DNA from: Cereibacter azotoformans | Lineage (GTDB): Bacteria; Pseudomonadota; Alphaproteobacteria; Rhodobacterales; Rhodobacteraceae | Length of the DNA stretch: 64,000 bases | Direction: 5' to 3' | NCBI GenBank assembly: GCA_017599285.1 | Contig: JAGFXX010000001.1 | Coordinates: 2,632,501 to 2,696,500, forward strand | Part shown: in pieces, positions 16,994-26,144 of the stretch | Layout: every line of letters starts with the position of its first letter | Position numbering within the stretch: the first letter of the stretch is position 1 | Translations under genes and position numbers: made by a program | The notes under the pieces: generated by a model | What the model was told of the DNA's origin: nothing | Seen by the model: only the letters and a program-made list of their open reading frames with translations | Database searches by the model: none

Positions 16994-17905
16994 ATGGCAT
17001 CCGCCTGCTGGGGCTTGCCCGACGCGTTCTGCCAGTTTCCCGCGATGGACGGCAAGAGCCTCCTCCTGATGCGCAGGACCATCGACGGCACCTTCCGCGA
17101 CATCGTGCGCAGCTGGTCCGGGGCCATCGACGCGGCCACGGCGCCCCTGCAGATCGCGCTGAACGCGCTGGAGCGGGCCTTCACCTCGACGCCCTGGATC
17201 GTGGTGCTGGCCCTCGTGCTGGCCATCGTCTGGGCCGGCTCGCGCAGCTGGCGCATCGTGGCGGGCACGGCCGTGGCGATGCTCGCCATCGGCTGGTTCG
17301 GCCTGTGGCGGGACACGATGGTGACGCTGGCGATGGTGTCGGTCTGCACCGCGATGGCCGTGGTCATCGGCCTGCCGATCGGCATCGCCGCCGCACGCTC
17401 GGACCGGATGCAGCGCGTGATCAACCCGGTGCTCGACGTCATGCAGACGCTGCCGAGCTTCGTCTACTTGATCCCGGTGGTGGTGATCTTCGGCATCGGC
17501 AAGGTGCCCGGCATGATCGCGGTGGTGATCTATGCCGTGCCGCCGATGATCCGGCTGACCAACCTCGGGATCCGGCTTGTCGATGCCCAGGTGCTGGAGG
17601 CGGCCGAGGCCTTCGGATCGTCCGGGCGGCAGAAGCTCTGGAACGTGCAACTGCCGCTTGCGCTGCCGGCGCTGATGACCGGGGTCAACCAGACCATCAT
17701 GATGGCGCTTTCGATGGTCGTCGTGGCCTCGATGGTCGGCGTGGGGGGCCTTGGCAAGAACGTGCTGCAGGCGATCAACAACCAGTTCTTCACCCTCGGC
17801 TTCCTGAACGGCTTCGCGCTCGTCGCCATCGCGATCATCTTCGACCGCACGAGCCAGGCCTTCGGCCAGCGGCTCCAGCAGTATCGGGGGGCGGCGCATG
17901 ACTGA
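16994..17905 (+). CDS. Glycine betaine/proline-type ABC transporter permease (ProW-like)
   Basis: 303 aa inner-membrane permease, preceded by GAAAGGAG. After a soluble N-terminal segment come about six or seven spans (IVVLALVLAIVWAG, GTAVAMLAIGWFGLW, MVSVCTAMAVVIGLPIGIAA, FVYLIPVVVIFGIG, and others). The EAA-type cytoplasmic loop EAAEAFGSSGRQKLWNVQLPLALPAL contacts the ATPase. Its stop lies inside the start of the next gene (8-bp overlap), so the two subunits are translationally coupled. Confidence 0.93.
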   Translation: MASACWGLPDAFCQFPAMDGKSLLLMRRTIDGTFRDIVRSWSGAIDAATAPLQIALNALERAFTSTPWIVVLALVLAIVWAGSRSWRIVAGTAVAMLAIGWFGLWRDTMVTLAMVSVCTAMAVVIGLPIGIAAARSDRMQRVINPVLDVMQTLPSFVYLIPVVVIFGIGKVPGMIAVVIYAVPPMIRLTNLGIRLVDAQVLEAAEAFGSSGRQKLWNVQLPLALPALMTGVNQTIMMALSMVVVASMVGVGGLGKNVLQAINNQFFTLGFLNGFALVAIAIIFDRTSQAFGQRLQQYRGAAHD

Positions 17906-19019
17906 CCAGTCGGTTCCGACCCTCGAGGACGAGGACGAGGTCGCCACCCGCCCGGGTCTGGAGATCCGCGGCCTCTACAAGATTTTTGGCCCCAGCCCGT
18001 CGCGCTGGATCGGCGCGGTGAAGGCCGGGATGACCAAGACCGACCTCAACCGCCGCCACGGCCATGTGCTGGGCCTGACCGACATCTCGCTGTCGATCCC
18101 GCCGGGGCGGATCACCGTCATCATGGGCCTGTCCGGGTCGGGCAAGTCCACGCTGATCCGCCACATCAACGGGCTGATCGCCCCCACGGCGGGCGAGATC
18201 CTGTTTGACGGCACCGATGTCTGCCGCATGAGCGCGGCCGAGCTGCGCGGCTTCCGCCGCAGCCGCACCGCGATGGTGTTCCAGAAGTTCGCGCTCCTGC
18301 CGCATCGCACGGTGCTGGAGAACACGCGCTACGGGCTCGACATCCGCGGCGTTCCGCGCGCCGAGGCCGAGAGGGCAGCGCGGCGCTGGATCGCGCGCGT
18401 TGGCCTCGGTGGCTACGAGAACAGCTATCCGTCGCAGCTTTCGGGCGGGATGCAGCAGCGCGTGGGGCTGGCGCGGGCGCTGGCCACCGACGCCGAGATC
18501 CTGCTGATGGACGAAGCCTTTTCCGCGCTCGATCCGCTGATCCGGCTGGACATGCAGAGGATCCTGCTGGAGCTGCAGGAGGAGCTGCACCGCACCATCG
18601 TCTTCATCACCCACGACCTCGACGAGGCGCTGCGGCTGGGCGACCGGATCGCGATCCTGCGCGATGGTCGGCTGGAGCAGGTGGGCACCGGGCAGGACAT
18701 CGTGCTGCGGCCCGCGAACGACTACATTGCCGCCTTCGTCCATGAGGTGAACCGCGCCCGCGTGATCCGCCTCTCCGCCGTGGCGACGCCGCTGGCCGAG
18801 ACGGAGGAGGCGCCGCGCCTGGCCCTGCCCGACCGCCTCGTGCTCGAGGAGGCCGCGCGCGAGATGCTGGCCGCCGGGGCCGAGCGCGCCCTTGTGGTCG
18901 GCCCGCGCCGCAGGCCGCTGGGGATCGTGCGGATCGGCGACCTGCTGGCGGGCATGGTCCGCCCGTCCGGCCGTCCCCCGACGGATCAAGCGCCGACCGG
19001 ACCCAGGGGGAAGCCATGA
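17898..19019 (+). CDS. Glycine betaine/proline-type ABC transporter ATP-binding protein (ProV-like)
   Basis: 373 aa. Walker A GLSGSGKS (about residue 75), Q-loop VFQKFALLPHRTV, signature LSGGMQQRVGLARAL, Walker B ILLMDEAFSALDP and H-loop FITHDLDEA are all present. The N-terminal extension with a small helical segment (MTKTDLNRRHGHVLGLTDIS) is characteristic of ProV/OpuAA. The C-terminal tail is shorter than a full pair of CBS domains; a partial CBS-like stretch (ALVVGPRRRPLGIVRIGDLLAGM) remains. Start overlaps the permease; the stop overlaps the HTH gene by ATGA. Confidence 0.93.
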   Translation: MTDQSVPTLEDEDEVATRPGLEIRGLYKIFGPSPSRWIGAVKAGMTKTDLNRRHGHVLGLTDISLSIPPGRITVIMGLSGSGKSTLIRHINGLIAPTAGEILFDGTDVCRMSAAELRGFRRSRTAMVFQKFALLPHRTVLENTRYGLDIRGVPRAEAERAARRWIARVGLGGYENSYPSQLSGGMQQRVGLARALATDAEILLMDEAFSALDPLIRLDMQRILLELQEELHRTIVFITHDLDEALRLGDRIAILRDGRLEQVGTGQDIVLRPANDYIAAFVHEVNRARVIRLSAVATPLAETEEAPRLALPDRLVLEEAAREMLAAGAERALVVGPRRRPLGIVRIGDLLAGMVRPSGRPPTDQAPTGPRGKP

Positions 19020-19390
19020 ACGCGGAAGATCCCGAACTGTGGTTCAGCGATGCGATCGCCACCTTCGGTGACCGCCTGGCTGCGGCGCGCGAGGCGGCGG
19101 GTCTGACCGAGGCGGCGGCCGCGGCCGCGCTGGGCGTCGCGCCCGCGACCTACGACGGCTGGGAGAAGGACGCGGCGATGCCTCGCGCCAACCAGGTCCA
19201 CATCCTTTCCGGCATCCTCGGCGTGTCTCTGACCTGGCTGCTGACCGGAGAGGGGCCAGGACTGTCCGGCCCCGACGATGCGCACGCAGAGGCGGCGATC
19301 GCACGGCTGACCGAAGACCTTGCCGAAACGCAGGCCAGGATGCAGCTGCTGGAGGCCCGCGTCCGGCAGATGATGATGCGCCTCGAATAG
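19016..19390 (+). CDS. Small XRE-type HTH regulator of the betaine-transporter operon
   Basis: 124 aa, ATG overlapping the ATPase stop (ATGA, 19016-19019). A helix-turn-helix of XRE type is seen at residues about 20-70 (RLAAAREAAGLTEAAAAAALGVAPATYDGWEKD, then NQVHILSGILGVSLTWLLTGEG). The C-terminus is a coiled coil (AIARLTEDLAETQARMQLLEARVRQMMMRL), probably for oligomerisation. Co-translation with the transporter suggests it controls this operon or coordinates osmotic response. The inverted repeat at 15683-15713 is a candidate site. Confidence 0.8.
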   Translation: MNAEDPELWFSDAIATFGDRLAAAREAAGLTEAAAAAALGVAPATYDGWEKDAAMPRANQVHILSGILGVSLTWLLTGEGPGLSGPDDAHAEAAIARLTEDLAETQARMQLLEARVRQMMMRLE

Positions 19391-19496
19391 CCCGACGGGG
19401 CGATCCACCGGCGCGCCATCCCGGGCCTGCCCCGCGAGGCGGCCGAAGACAGCCCCGCGGCCGCGATGTTCAGTGGAACAACCTTCCGCCTGCCGG

Positions 19497-20987
19497 TCAG
19501 GCGTTGCTGTCCGAGAGCGCGTGATCTTCGAGATCCATGACATCCTCGGACGACTTGTCCCAGCCGGCCCGTTCGTCATCGGTCGCCCGCGGAGAAAAGA
19601 AGCCGGTGAAGGCGTAGAAGACACCGATCAGCGGCGCCGTCCAGCAGGCGAAGGCGAGCGGGATGTAGAGCAGGTTCTGGATGTCGCCCGACATGATCCC
19701 GAGCCCCAGCGCCGAGATCACGAAGGCGCCGCCGGCGTTCCACGGGATCAGCGGGCTCATCAGCGTCCCACCCTCTTCGACCGCGCGGCTGAGGTTCAGG
19801 GTGGAATAGCCCATCCCGCGGTAAAGCGGCGAATACATCCGCCCCGGCAGAGCGATGGAAATATAGGGGTCTCCGGCCACCAGATTGGTGGCGAAGGCGG
19901 TGGCGATGGCCGAGCTTTGCACCGCCGCGAAGGTCTTCACGCGCGCGATGATCGCCGTGATGATCGCCTCGAGGCAGCCGGTGCGCTCCAGCGCGCCCCC
20001 GAAGCCGAGCGCGATCAGCATCAGCGAGATGGTCCACATCATCGACTGGATGCCACCCGAGTTCAGCAGCGAGTCTATTTCGGCCACCCCGGTGTCGATG
20101 GCATAGCCTGACTGGGCGTAGGTGAAGACGTCATGCACGCCCGCGCCCTGCTGGAAGATCGCGATCAGCGCCCCCACCAGCACCCCTGCGAACAACGACG
20201 GCAGCGGCGGCTTGCGCATCAGCGCCAGAACCACGACCACGAGCGCCGGCAAGAGCGGCACGAGACCGATCTCGAACCTCGCGTCAAGTTCCCGGGTGAT
20301 CCTGTCGATGGCGCCGAATGAGGCCTCGTCCGATCCGATGAGCGCGTAGCCGGCGGCCAGATAGGCCACCAGCGCGATCAGCATCGCGGGCACCGTCGTC
20401 GGCAGCATGTTGCGGATATGATCGAAGATGTTCACTCCGGTGACTGCGGGGGCGAGGTTGGTCGTGTCGGACAGCGGCGAGATCTTGTCGCCGAAGAACG
20501 CGCCCGAGACGACGGCGCCCGCCGTCCAGTAGGCCGGAATGCCGAAGCCTGCACCGATACCCATCAGCGCAAGGCCCACCGTGCCCACCGTGCCCCAGCT
20601 GGTGCCCAGCGAGAGCGAGACGACCGAACAGAGGATCATCGCCGCGGCGAGGAAGATCGACGGGTTCAGGATGGTCAGCCCGTAGTAGATCAGCGTCGGC
20701 ACCGTTCCCGAGGCGATCCAGACCCCGATGATCATGCCCACCACGATCAGCACCGAGAGCGAGGGCATCGAGACATGGATGACGTGGAAGACCCCCTCGC
20801 GGATGTCCAGCCATTCCTGCCCGCGCAGCACGCCGACAAGCCCGGTGATCGCCAGTCCGATGACCAGAGGAATATGCGGGGTGAAGTCGCCGAAATAGAA
20901 CAACTGAACGGCCAGGAGTCCGAGTGTCAGCAGGACCGGCACAAGGGCGAGTAGCAGGGGCGGCGGGTCGGGCCTCGGCTTTTCCAT
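19497..20987 (-). CDS. NhaC-family Na+/H+ antiporter
   Basis: 496 aa from ATG 20987, just after the operon-free upstream region; an in-frame start 31 codons upstream has no support. About 11-12 membrane spans. NhaC-type motifs are visible: SLSLGTSWGTVGTVGLALMG, GAFFGDKISPLSDTTNLAPAV, and FATNLVAGDPYISIALPGRM with GTLMSPLIPWNAGGAF. It exchanges Na+ (or an organic cation) for H+ across the inner membrane. Some relatives exchange other solutes, so the substrate is open. The C-terminus is an acidic cytoplasmic tail. Monocistronic, convergent with the betaine operon. Confidence 0.88.
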   Translation of the reverse strand: MEKPRPDPPPLLLALVPVLLTLGLLAVQLFYFGDFTPHIPLVIGLAITGLVGVLRGQEWLDIREGVFHVIHVSMPSLSVLIVVGMIIGVWIASGTVPTLIYYGLTILNPSIFLAAAMILCSVVSLSLGTSWGTVGTVGLALMGIGAGFGIPAYWTAGAVVSGAFFGDKISPLSDTTNLAPAVTGVNIFDHIRNMLPTTVPAMLIALVAYLAAGYALIGSDEASFGAIDRITRELDARFEIGLVPLLPALVVVVLALMRKPPLPSLFAGVLVGALIAIFQQGAGVHDVFTYAQSGYAIDTGVAEIDSLLNSGGIQSMMWTISLMLIALGFGGALERTGCLEAIITAIIARVKTFAAVQSSAIATAFATNLVAGDPYISIALPGRMYSPLYRGMGYSTLNLSRAVEEGGTLMSPLIPWNAGGAFVISALGLGIMSGDIQNLLYIPLAFACWTAPLIGVFYAFTGFFSPRATDDERAGWDKSSEDVMDLEDHALSDSNA

Positions 20988-21100
20988 GTCTGCCTCACGA
21001 ATGACTGTGACTGGAGGGAAAGCACGGGAACCGCCTCTCAGGTTCCGCAGGCGCTTGCCTCCGTGTGTCCGCCAGCGCAATCGACCCAGGAGTTCAGGCC

Positions 21101-21223
21101 ATGGATTTTCGGGGTCTTGATGTGTCGCTCGACGAGACGCACATCTGCGTCGTCACCGAAAGCGGTCGCGCCGCGGCGCGGATCTGGGGACAAGGCGACA
21201 GAGGGGCTCCGTTGCGCCCATGA
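21101..21223 (+). pseudogene. IS110-family transposase N-terminal remnant
   Basis: From ATG 21101 the frame reads MDFRGLDVSLDETHICVVTE then SGRAAARIWGQGDRG and a stop at 21221-21223. The GLDVSLDETHICVV block is the N-terminal DEDD-domain start of IS110 transposases, with the first catalytic Asp. Only about 40 of some 340 residues remain, and the frame is lost after RIW. It lies in the 263-bp gap between the antiporter and thiolase genes, at the border of the catabolic island. Confidence 0.7.
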
Positions 21224-21250
21224 AGCGGGACGGTTCTTCTGCAACCGCGG

Positions 21251-22450
21251 TCACACCCGCTCGAGGGCCACCGCAATGCCCTGACCCACGCCGACGCACA
21301 TGGTCGAGAGCGACCGGCGCCCGCCGGAGAGCTGGAGCTGGAGCGCGGCGGTTCCGGTGAGACGCGCGCCCGACATGCCCAGAGGATGACCGAGCGCGAT
21401 GGCGCCCCCGTTCGGGTTCACCCGCGCATCGTCCTCGGAAATGCCTAGGTGCCGGAGCGTCGCAACAGCCTGTGCGGCGAAGGCCTCGTTCAGTTCGATC
21501 ACGTCGAACTCCGCCTCCGTCAGCCCGAGCCGGGCCATCAGCTTCCGCGCGGCGGGCACGGGGCCCATGCCCATGATCCGCGGCGGGACGCCGGCCGTGG
21601 CCCCTCCCAGCACGCGCGCGATGGGCGTGAGCCCGTGGCGCCGGGCCGCGTCCTCGCTCGCGAGGATCAGCGCCGCCGCGCCGTCGTTGACGCCGCTGGA
21701 ATTGCCCGCCGTGACCGATCCGCCCGGAAAGAGCGGCTTGAGCCTTGCCAGCGCCTCGAGCGTCGTTGCCCGCGGATGCTCGTCGCGCTCGACCGGGATC
21801 GGCTCGCCCTTGGGCTGCGGAACGAGGACCGGCGTGATCTCCTGCGCAAGCCGCCCGCTCGCCTGCGCCGCCGCGGCCTTCACCTGCGAGGCGAGGGCCA
21901 TCGCATCCTGCGCCTCTCGGCCGATGCCGAAATCGCCGGCGACATTCTGCCCGGTCTGCGGCATGGACTCGACGCCGTGGGCCGCCTCCATCGCCGGATT
22001 GACGAAGCGCCAGCCGATGGTGGTGTCGTGGATCTCGGCCGTGCGCGAGAAGGCGGTCCCGGCCTTGGCAAGCACGAAGGGCGCGCGCGACATGCTCTCG
22101 ACGCCGCCCGCGATCACGAGTTCCGCCTCGCCCGCCGCGAGCTGGCGGGCGGCGATCAGCACGGCGTCCATGCCCGAGCCGCAGAGCCGGTTGATCGTCG
22201 TGCCGCTGACGCCGACCGGCAGCCCAGCCAGCAGCGCCGACATGCGCGCCACGTTGCGGTTGTCGTCGCCCGCCTGATTGGCGCAGCCGAAGATCACGTC
22301 GTCCACCGCCTCCCAGTCCACGGCGCCGTTGCGGGCCATCAGGGCCTTCAGCGGCACCGCCCCCAGATCGTCCGCGCGGACGGAGGAGAGCACCCCGCCG
22401 TAGCGGCCGATGGGGGTGCGGATATAGTCGCAGATGAAGACCTCTGTCAT
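21251..22450 (-). CDS. Acetyl-CoA acyltransferase, beta-ketoadipyl-CoA thiolase-like
   Basis: 399 aa. Thiolase catalytic residues are Cys90 (NRLCGSGMDA), His in GGAIALGHPLGMSGAR and Cys in TMCVGVGQG. The stretch GGVESMSRAPFVLAKAGTAFSRTAEIHDTTIGW is typical of PcaF/PaaJ-type thiolases that split 3-oxoadipyl-CoA into succinyl-CoA and acetyl-CoA. Its ATG overlaps the stop of the upstream FadJ-like gene (ATGA, 22450-22447), so the two beta-oxidation enzymes are made together. Closely related thiolases act on other 3-oxoacyl-CoAs, so the substrate is inferred. Confidence 0.9.
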   Translation of the reverse strand: MTEVFICDYIRTPIGRYGGVLSSVRADDLGAVPLKALMARNGAVDWEAVDDVIFGCANQAGDDNRNVARMSALLAGLPVGVSGTTINRLCGSGMDAVLIAARQLAAGEAELVIAGGVESMSRAPFVLAKAGTAFSRTAEIHDTTIGWRFVNPAMEAAHGVESMPQTGQNVAGDFGIGREAQDAMALASQVKAAAAQASGRLAQEITPVLVPQPKGEPIPVERDEHPRATTLEALARLKPLFPGGSVTAGNSSGVNDGAAALILASEDAARRHGLTPIARVLGGATAGVPPRIMGMGPVPAARKLMARLGLTEAEFDVIELNEAFAAQAVATLRHLGISEDDARVNPNGGAIALGHPLGMSGARLTGTAALQLQLSGGRRSLSTMCVGVGQGIAVALERV

Positions 22451-24468
22451 GTCGGTGCGGCTCCTCCCTTGCGTGGATCGGCGTTGGTCGGGCCGGGGCA
22501 CGCCGGCCCTCCCGCACGGGTCGGACCCTTGCGGGCGGTGTGGAACATCGGGCCGCCCTTGTGGCGCGGGAACCCGTAGCCATGGACCTCGACCAGATCG
22601 ATGTCCGCCGGGCCTTGCGCGAGGCCCTCGTCGCAGATCCTCTGGCCTTCCTCGGCCATCGCGCCGATGAGCCGCTCCGCGATCTCCATGGCGCTCGGCC
22701 GGGGGCGCGGGGTCACCAGAGGGGCGATGAGCGCGGCCACCTCGGCCGACGGATGGGGCTGGCGGCTCTCGGGGGCGTAATCGTACCAGCCGCCGCCCGA
22801 CTTCCGGCCGAGGCGGCCGGCGCGCACCAGCCGGTCGCCCGGCCCCTCGGGCAGGTCCTGCCCCTGTGCGCGCGCCGCCTCGCGGGCACGGAAGGCGATG
22901 TCGAGCCCGGCCATGTCCTGCATCTCGAACGGGCCCATCCCGAAGCCGAAGGCGCGCATCGCCTGATCGACCTCGGCGGGGCTGGCGCCCGCGAACAGAA
23001 GGGCCTCGGCTTCGGCGCGGTAGCGCTTGAGGATGCGGTTGCCGATGAAGCCCTCGCCGTTGCCCGCCTGCACCGGGATCTTGCCCAGCCGCGCGGCGAG
23101 CGCGAAGCCCGTCGCGAGCGTCCGGGACGTGGTAGCGGCCAGGGGCACGATCTCCAGGAGCTTCATCACCTGCGCCGGGCTGAAGAAATGCAGCGCGATG
23201 AAGCGGTCGGGGTTGGGCAGGCCCGCCACGATCCGCTCGGGGTCGAGGTAGGACGTGTTTGTGGCGAGGATCGCGTCCGGTCGGCAGAGGCGGGTGAGGT
23301 CTTCGAAGACCCGCCGCTTGACGGCGAGATCCTCAAAGACCGCCTCGATCACCAGATCGCAGACCGCGAGAGGGCCGAGGCCGACCGTGCCGCTGACGCG
23401 GGCCAGCCGGTCCGCCGCGCCCGCCCGATCCGTCAGCCCCCGCGTCACCTGCGCCTCGAAGATGGCCCTGACCCGCGTGAGGCCCGCCTCGAGCGCATCG
23501 GACCCGGTTTCGGCGAGCGTTACCTCGAGCCCCGCCGCGGCAATGGCGGCCGCGATGCCGCTGCCCATCGTGCCGCCGCCGATCACGCCGATGCGGGCCA
23601 TGGGCGCGGGCTCGATGCCGCGGAGAGCGGCCGGGCGCACTGCGGCACGCTCGGCGAAGAAGAGATGGCGCAGGGCCGCGGCCTCGTCCGAGCCGCGCAG
23701 CCTCAGGAAAGTCTCGCGCTCGGCGCGCAGGCCGGCGGCGAAGCCCTCTGCCACGCCCACGTGGATCGCCTCGAGCGCCGCGACGGGTGCGGGGTTGCCC
23801 CGGGCCGCTTTGGCGATGCGCGCGCGGGCCTCCTCCCAGAAGGCGGGCCCGGGATCGGCGAGCGAAGCCGCGCCGGCCGGCTGGGGCAGGGGACCGTCGA
23901 GGGTGCGGGCGAAGGCCTGCGCCTCGGCGATCAGATCGCCCGCCGCGATCCGGTCCGCGAGGCCCGCGTCCTGCGCCTCATTGGCCGAAAGGGTGCGACC
24001 CGCGGTGATGACCTCGATGGCGGGGGCGAGGCCGATCCGCCGCGGCAGGCGCTGCGTGCCGCCTGCGCCGGGGATGAGGCCCAATGCAGTCTCGGGCAAG
24101 CCGAGCCGGGCCTCTTTCGCGAAGATCCGGTAATGGCAGCCGAGCGCCAGCTCGGCCCCGCCGCCGAGGGCGGCGCCGTTCAGCGCGGCGACCCAGGGCT
24201 TCCGCGCCGCCTCGATGGCCGCGATCACGTCGGGCAGATGCGGCTCCTCGGGCGGGCGGTCGAACTCGCCGATGTCCGCGCCGCCGACGAAGACCCGGCC
24301 TTCGCCTGTCAGCACCACGGCGCGCACGCTGTCGTCGGCCTCCAGCTCGGACGCCAGGGCGGCGAGTTTCTGGCGGACGGCGCGGCCGAGCGCGTTGACC
24401 GGAGGGTTGGCAAGGGTCAGGAGCGCGATCTGGTCGATGTCCCTGCGCCGGATGAGGTCGGTGGTCAT
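22447..24468 (-). CDS. Bifunctional enoyl-CoA hydratase / 3-hydroxyacyl-CoA dehydrogenase (FadJ-like)
   Basis: 673 aa from ATG 24468. The N-terminal crotonase domain (residues 1 to about 190) has the oxyanion loops AALNGAALGGGAELALGC and the two acidic positions in ARLGLPETALGLIPGAGGTQRLPR. The NAD-binding domain starts IGVIGGGTMGSGIAAAIAAAG (near residue 290), with catalytic-type HFFSPAQVMKLLEIV and NGEGFIGNRI. Two C-terminal HAD domains follow (GFGMGPFEMQDMAGLD; GYGFPRHKGGPM). Together they perform hydration and oxidation in beta-oxidation. It is first in a two-gene operon with the thiolase, transcribed from the operator-bearing region at 24469-24704. Confidence 0.92.
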   Translation of the reverse strand: MTTDLIRRRDIDQIALLTLANPPVNALGRAVRQKLAALASELEADDSVRAVVLTGEGRVFVGGADIGEFDRPPEEPHLPDVIAAIEAARKPWVAALNGAALGGGAELALGCHYRIFAKEARLGLPETALGLIPGAGGTQRLPRRIGLAPAIEVITAGRTLSANEAQDAGLADRIAAGDLIAEAQAFARTLDGPLPQPAGAASLADPGPAFWEEARARIAKAARGNPAPVAALEAIHVGVAEGFAAGLRAERETFLRLRGSDEAAALRHLFFAERAAVRPAALRGIEPAPMARIGVIGGGTMGSGIAAAIAAAGLEVTLAETGSDALEAGLTRVRAIFEAQVTRGLTDRAGAADRLARVSGTVGLGPLAVCDLVIEAVFEDLAVKRRVFEDLTRLCRPDAILATNTSYLDPERIVAGLPNPDRFIALHFFSPAQVMKLLEIVPLAATTSRTLATGFALAARLGKIPVQAGNGEGFIGNRILKRYRAEAEALLFAGASPAEVDQAMRAFGFGMGPFEMQDMAGLDIAFRAREAARAQGQDLPEGPGDRLVRAGRLGRKSGGGWYDYAPESRQPHPSAEVAALIAPLVTPRPRPSAMEIAERLIGAMAEEGQRICDEGLAQGPADIDLVEVHGYGFPRHKGGPMFHTARKGPTRAGGPACPGPTNADPRKGGAAPT

Positions 24469-24573
24469 GGTGCCTTGGGCCTTTCGATGATCTTGCCACA
24501 GAGGATGCCAGATCCCGGCCGACCCGGGGGCGGCCACGGCCAGATTAACCATGGCAGAAAGGGGCGCGCAAGA

Positions 24574-24607
24574 TTTTTGATTGATTGGGCAATCAAAAAT
24601 GTTGACT
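24574..24607. promoter_or_regulatory. Palindromic operator and -35 in the divergent FadJ/aminotransferase region
   Basis: TTGATTG-GG-CAATCAA (24581-24596) lies within the longer palindrome TTTTTGATTG...CAATCAAAAA (24574-24599), immediately before TTGACT (24602-24607). The same arrangement recurs at 35110-35135. It is a likely binding site for the TetR protein at 31906-32556, controlling both directions. No clear -10 is visible on the plus strand. Confidence 0.75.
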
Positions 24608-24704
24608 TGTCCAGCCAGAGGGACCACAACTGACGGCGGAGGCGGTGCCCGGTTGCACGGGGCCGTCGGAGAATGACGCAAGGTGCGGATGACGGGGGGC
24701 GGCG

Positions 24705-26108
24705 ATGGCGCTGAATGACGCGGCGAAAGCGGTCGGTGCGGTGGGCGCGGCGATGCGGGATCACGTTCTCCTGCCGGCGCAGGAGATGGCGAAGCTCGGG
24801 AAGGCGGCGCAGCCGGTGCTGACCCATGCCGAGGGCATCTATGTCTATGCCGAGGACGGCCGCCGCCTGATCGACGGGCCGGCGGGCATGTGGTGCGCGC
24901 AGGTGGGCTACGGCCGGCGCGAGATCGTCGATGCCATGGCGCATCAGGCGATGGTTCTGCCCTACGCCTCGCCCTGGTACATGGCATCGAGCCCCGCGGC
25001 GCGGCTGGCCCAGAAGATCGCCACGCTGACGCCGGGCGATCTCAACCGGATCTTCTTCACCACCGGCGGCTCGACCGCGGTGGACAGCGCGCTGCGCTTC
25101 TCGGAATTCTACAACAACGTGCTGGGCCGGCCGCAGAAGAAGCGCATCATCGTGCGCTACGACGGCTATCACGGCTCGACCGCGCTCACCGCCGCCTGCA
25201 CGGGGCGCACCGGCAACTGGCCGAACTTCGACATCGAGCAGGACCGGATCTCTTTCCTGTCGAGCCCGAACCCCCGCCACGCGGGCAACCGCAGCCAGGA
25301 GGCCTTCCTCGACGATCTGGTGCAGGAGTTCGAGGACCGGATCGAAAGCCTCGGCCCCGACACGATCGCGGCCTTCCTGGCCGAGCCGATCCTCGCCTCG
25401 GGCGGCGTCATCATCCCGCCCAAGGGCTATCACGCGCGCTTCAAGGCGATCTGCGAGAAGCACGACATCCTCTATATCTCGGACGAGGTGGTGACGGGCT
25501 TCGGCCGCTGCGGCGAGTGGTTCGCCTCGGAAAAGGTGTTCGGGGTGGTGCCGGACATCATCACCTTCGCCAAGGGCGTGACCTCGGGCTACGTCCCGCT
25601 CGGCGGGCTCGCGATCTCCGAGGCGGTGCTGGCGCGGATCTCGGGCGAGAATGCCAGGGGAAGCTGGTTCACCAACGGCTACACCTACAGCAACCAGCCG
25701 GTGGCCTGCGCCGCGGCGCTCGCCAACATCGAGCTGATGGAGCGCGAGGGCATCGTCGATCAGGCGCGCGAGATGGCGGATCATTTCGCCGCGGCGCTCG
25801 CTTCGCTGCGCGATCTGCCGGGCGTGGCGGAAACCCGGTCGGTGGGCCTCGTGGGTTGCGTGCAATGCCTGCTCGACCCGACCCGTGCGGACGGCACGGC
25901 CGAGGACAAGGCCTTCACGCTGAAGATCGACGAGCGCTGCTTCGAGCTGGGGCTGATCGTGCGCCCGCTGGGCGACCTCTGCGTGATCTCGCCGCCGCTC
26001 ATCATCTCGCGCGCGCAGATCGACGACATGGTGGCGATCATGCGGCAGGCGATCACCGAAGTGGGCGCGGCCCACGGTCTGACCGCGAAAGAACCGGCCG
26101 CCGTCTGA
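24705..26108 (+). CDS. Class III omega-aminotransferase (PLP)
   Basis: 467 aa. Class III fold with [60 protein letters not shown], the PLP-phosphate and ring-binding [18 protein letters not shown], and the Schiff-base Lys in [15 protein letters not shown]. The family moves the terminal amine of putrescine-like diamines or omega-amino acids to pyruvate or 2-oxoglutarate, yielding an aldehyde. The aldehyde dehydrogenase 36 bp downstream fits the next step. First gene of the rightward operon from the shared operator region. The exact amine substrate is unknown. Confidence 0.92.
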   Translation: MALNDAAKAVGAVGAAMRDHVLLPAQEMAKLGKAAQPVLTHAEGIYVYAEDGRRLIDGPAGMWCAQVGYGRREIVDAMAHQAMVLPYASPWYMASSPAARLAQKIATLTPGDLNRIFFTTGGSTAVDSALRFSEFYNNVLGRPQKKRIIVRYDGYHGSTALTAACTGRTGNWPNFDIEQDRISFLSSPNPRHAGNRSQEAFLDDLVQEFEDRIESLGPDTIAAFLAEPILASGGVIIPPKGYHARFKAICEKHDILYISDEVVTGFGRCGEWFASEKVFGVVPDIITFAKGVTSGYVPLGGLAISEAVLARISGENARGSWFTNGYTYSNQPVACAAALANIELMEREGIVDQAREMADHFAAALASLRDLPGVAETRSVGLVGCVQCLLDPTRADGTAEDKAFTLKIDERCFELGLIVRPLGDLCVISPPLIISRAQIDDMVAIMRQAITEVGAAHGLTAKEPAAV

Positions 26109-26144
26109 GGCGGCCGCGACGAAACTCCCTCCGACAGGATCCAG

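Noticed and set aside
15773-17947. A 724-codon open minus-strand frame through the betaine operon
   Set aside because: It is antisense to three genes with clear catalytic or family motifs, has low-complexity Arg/His/Gly-rich translation, and lacks a ribosome site. It is a high-GC artefact.
22540-24633. A 697-codon open plus-strand frame opposite the FadJ-like gene
   Set aside because: FadJ motifs are clear on the minus strand; the plus frame has no domain or start context.
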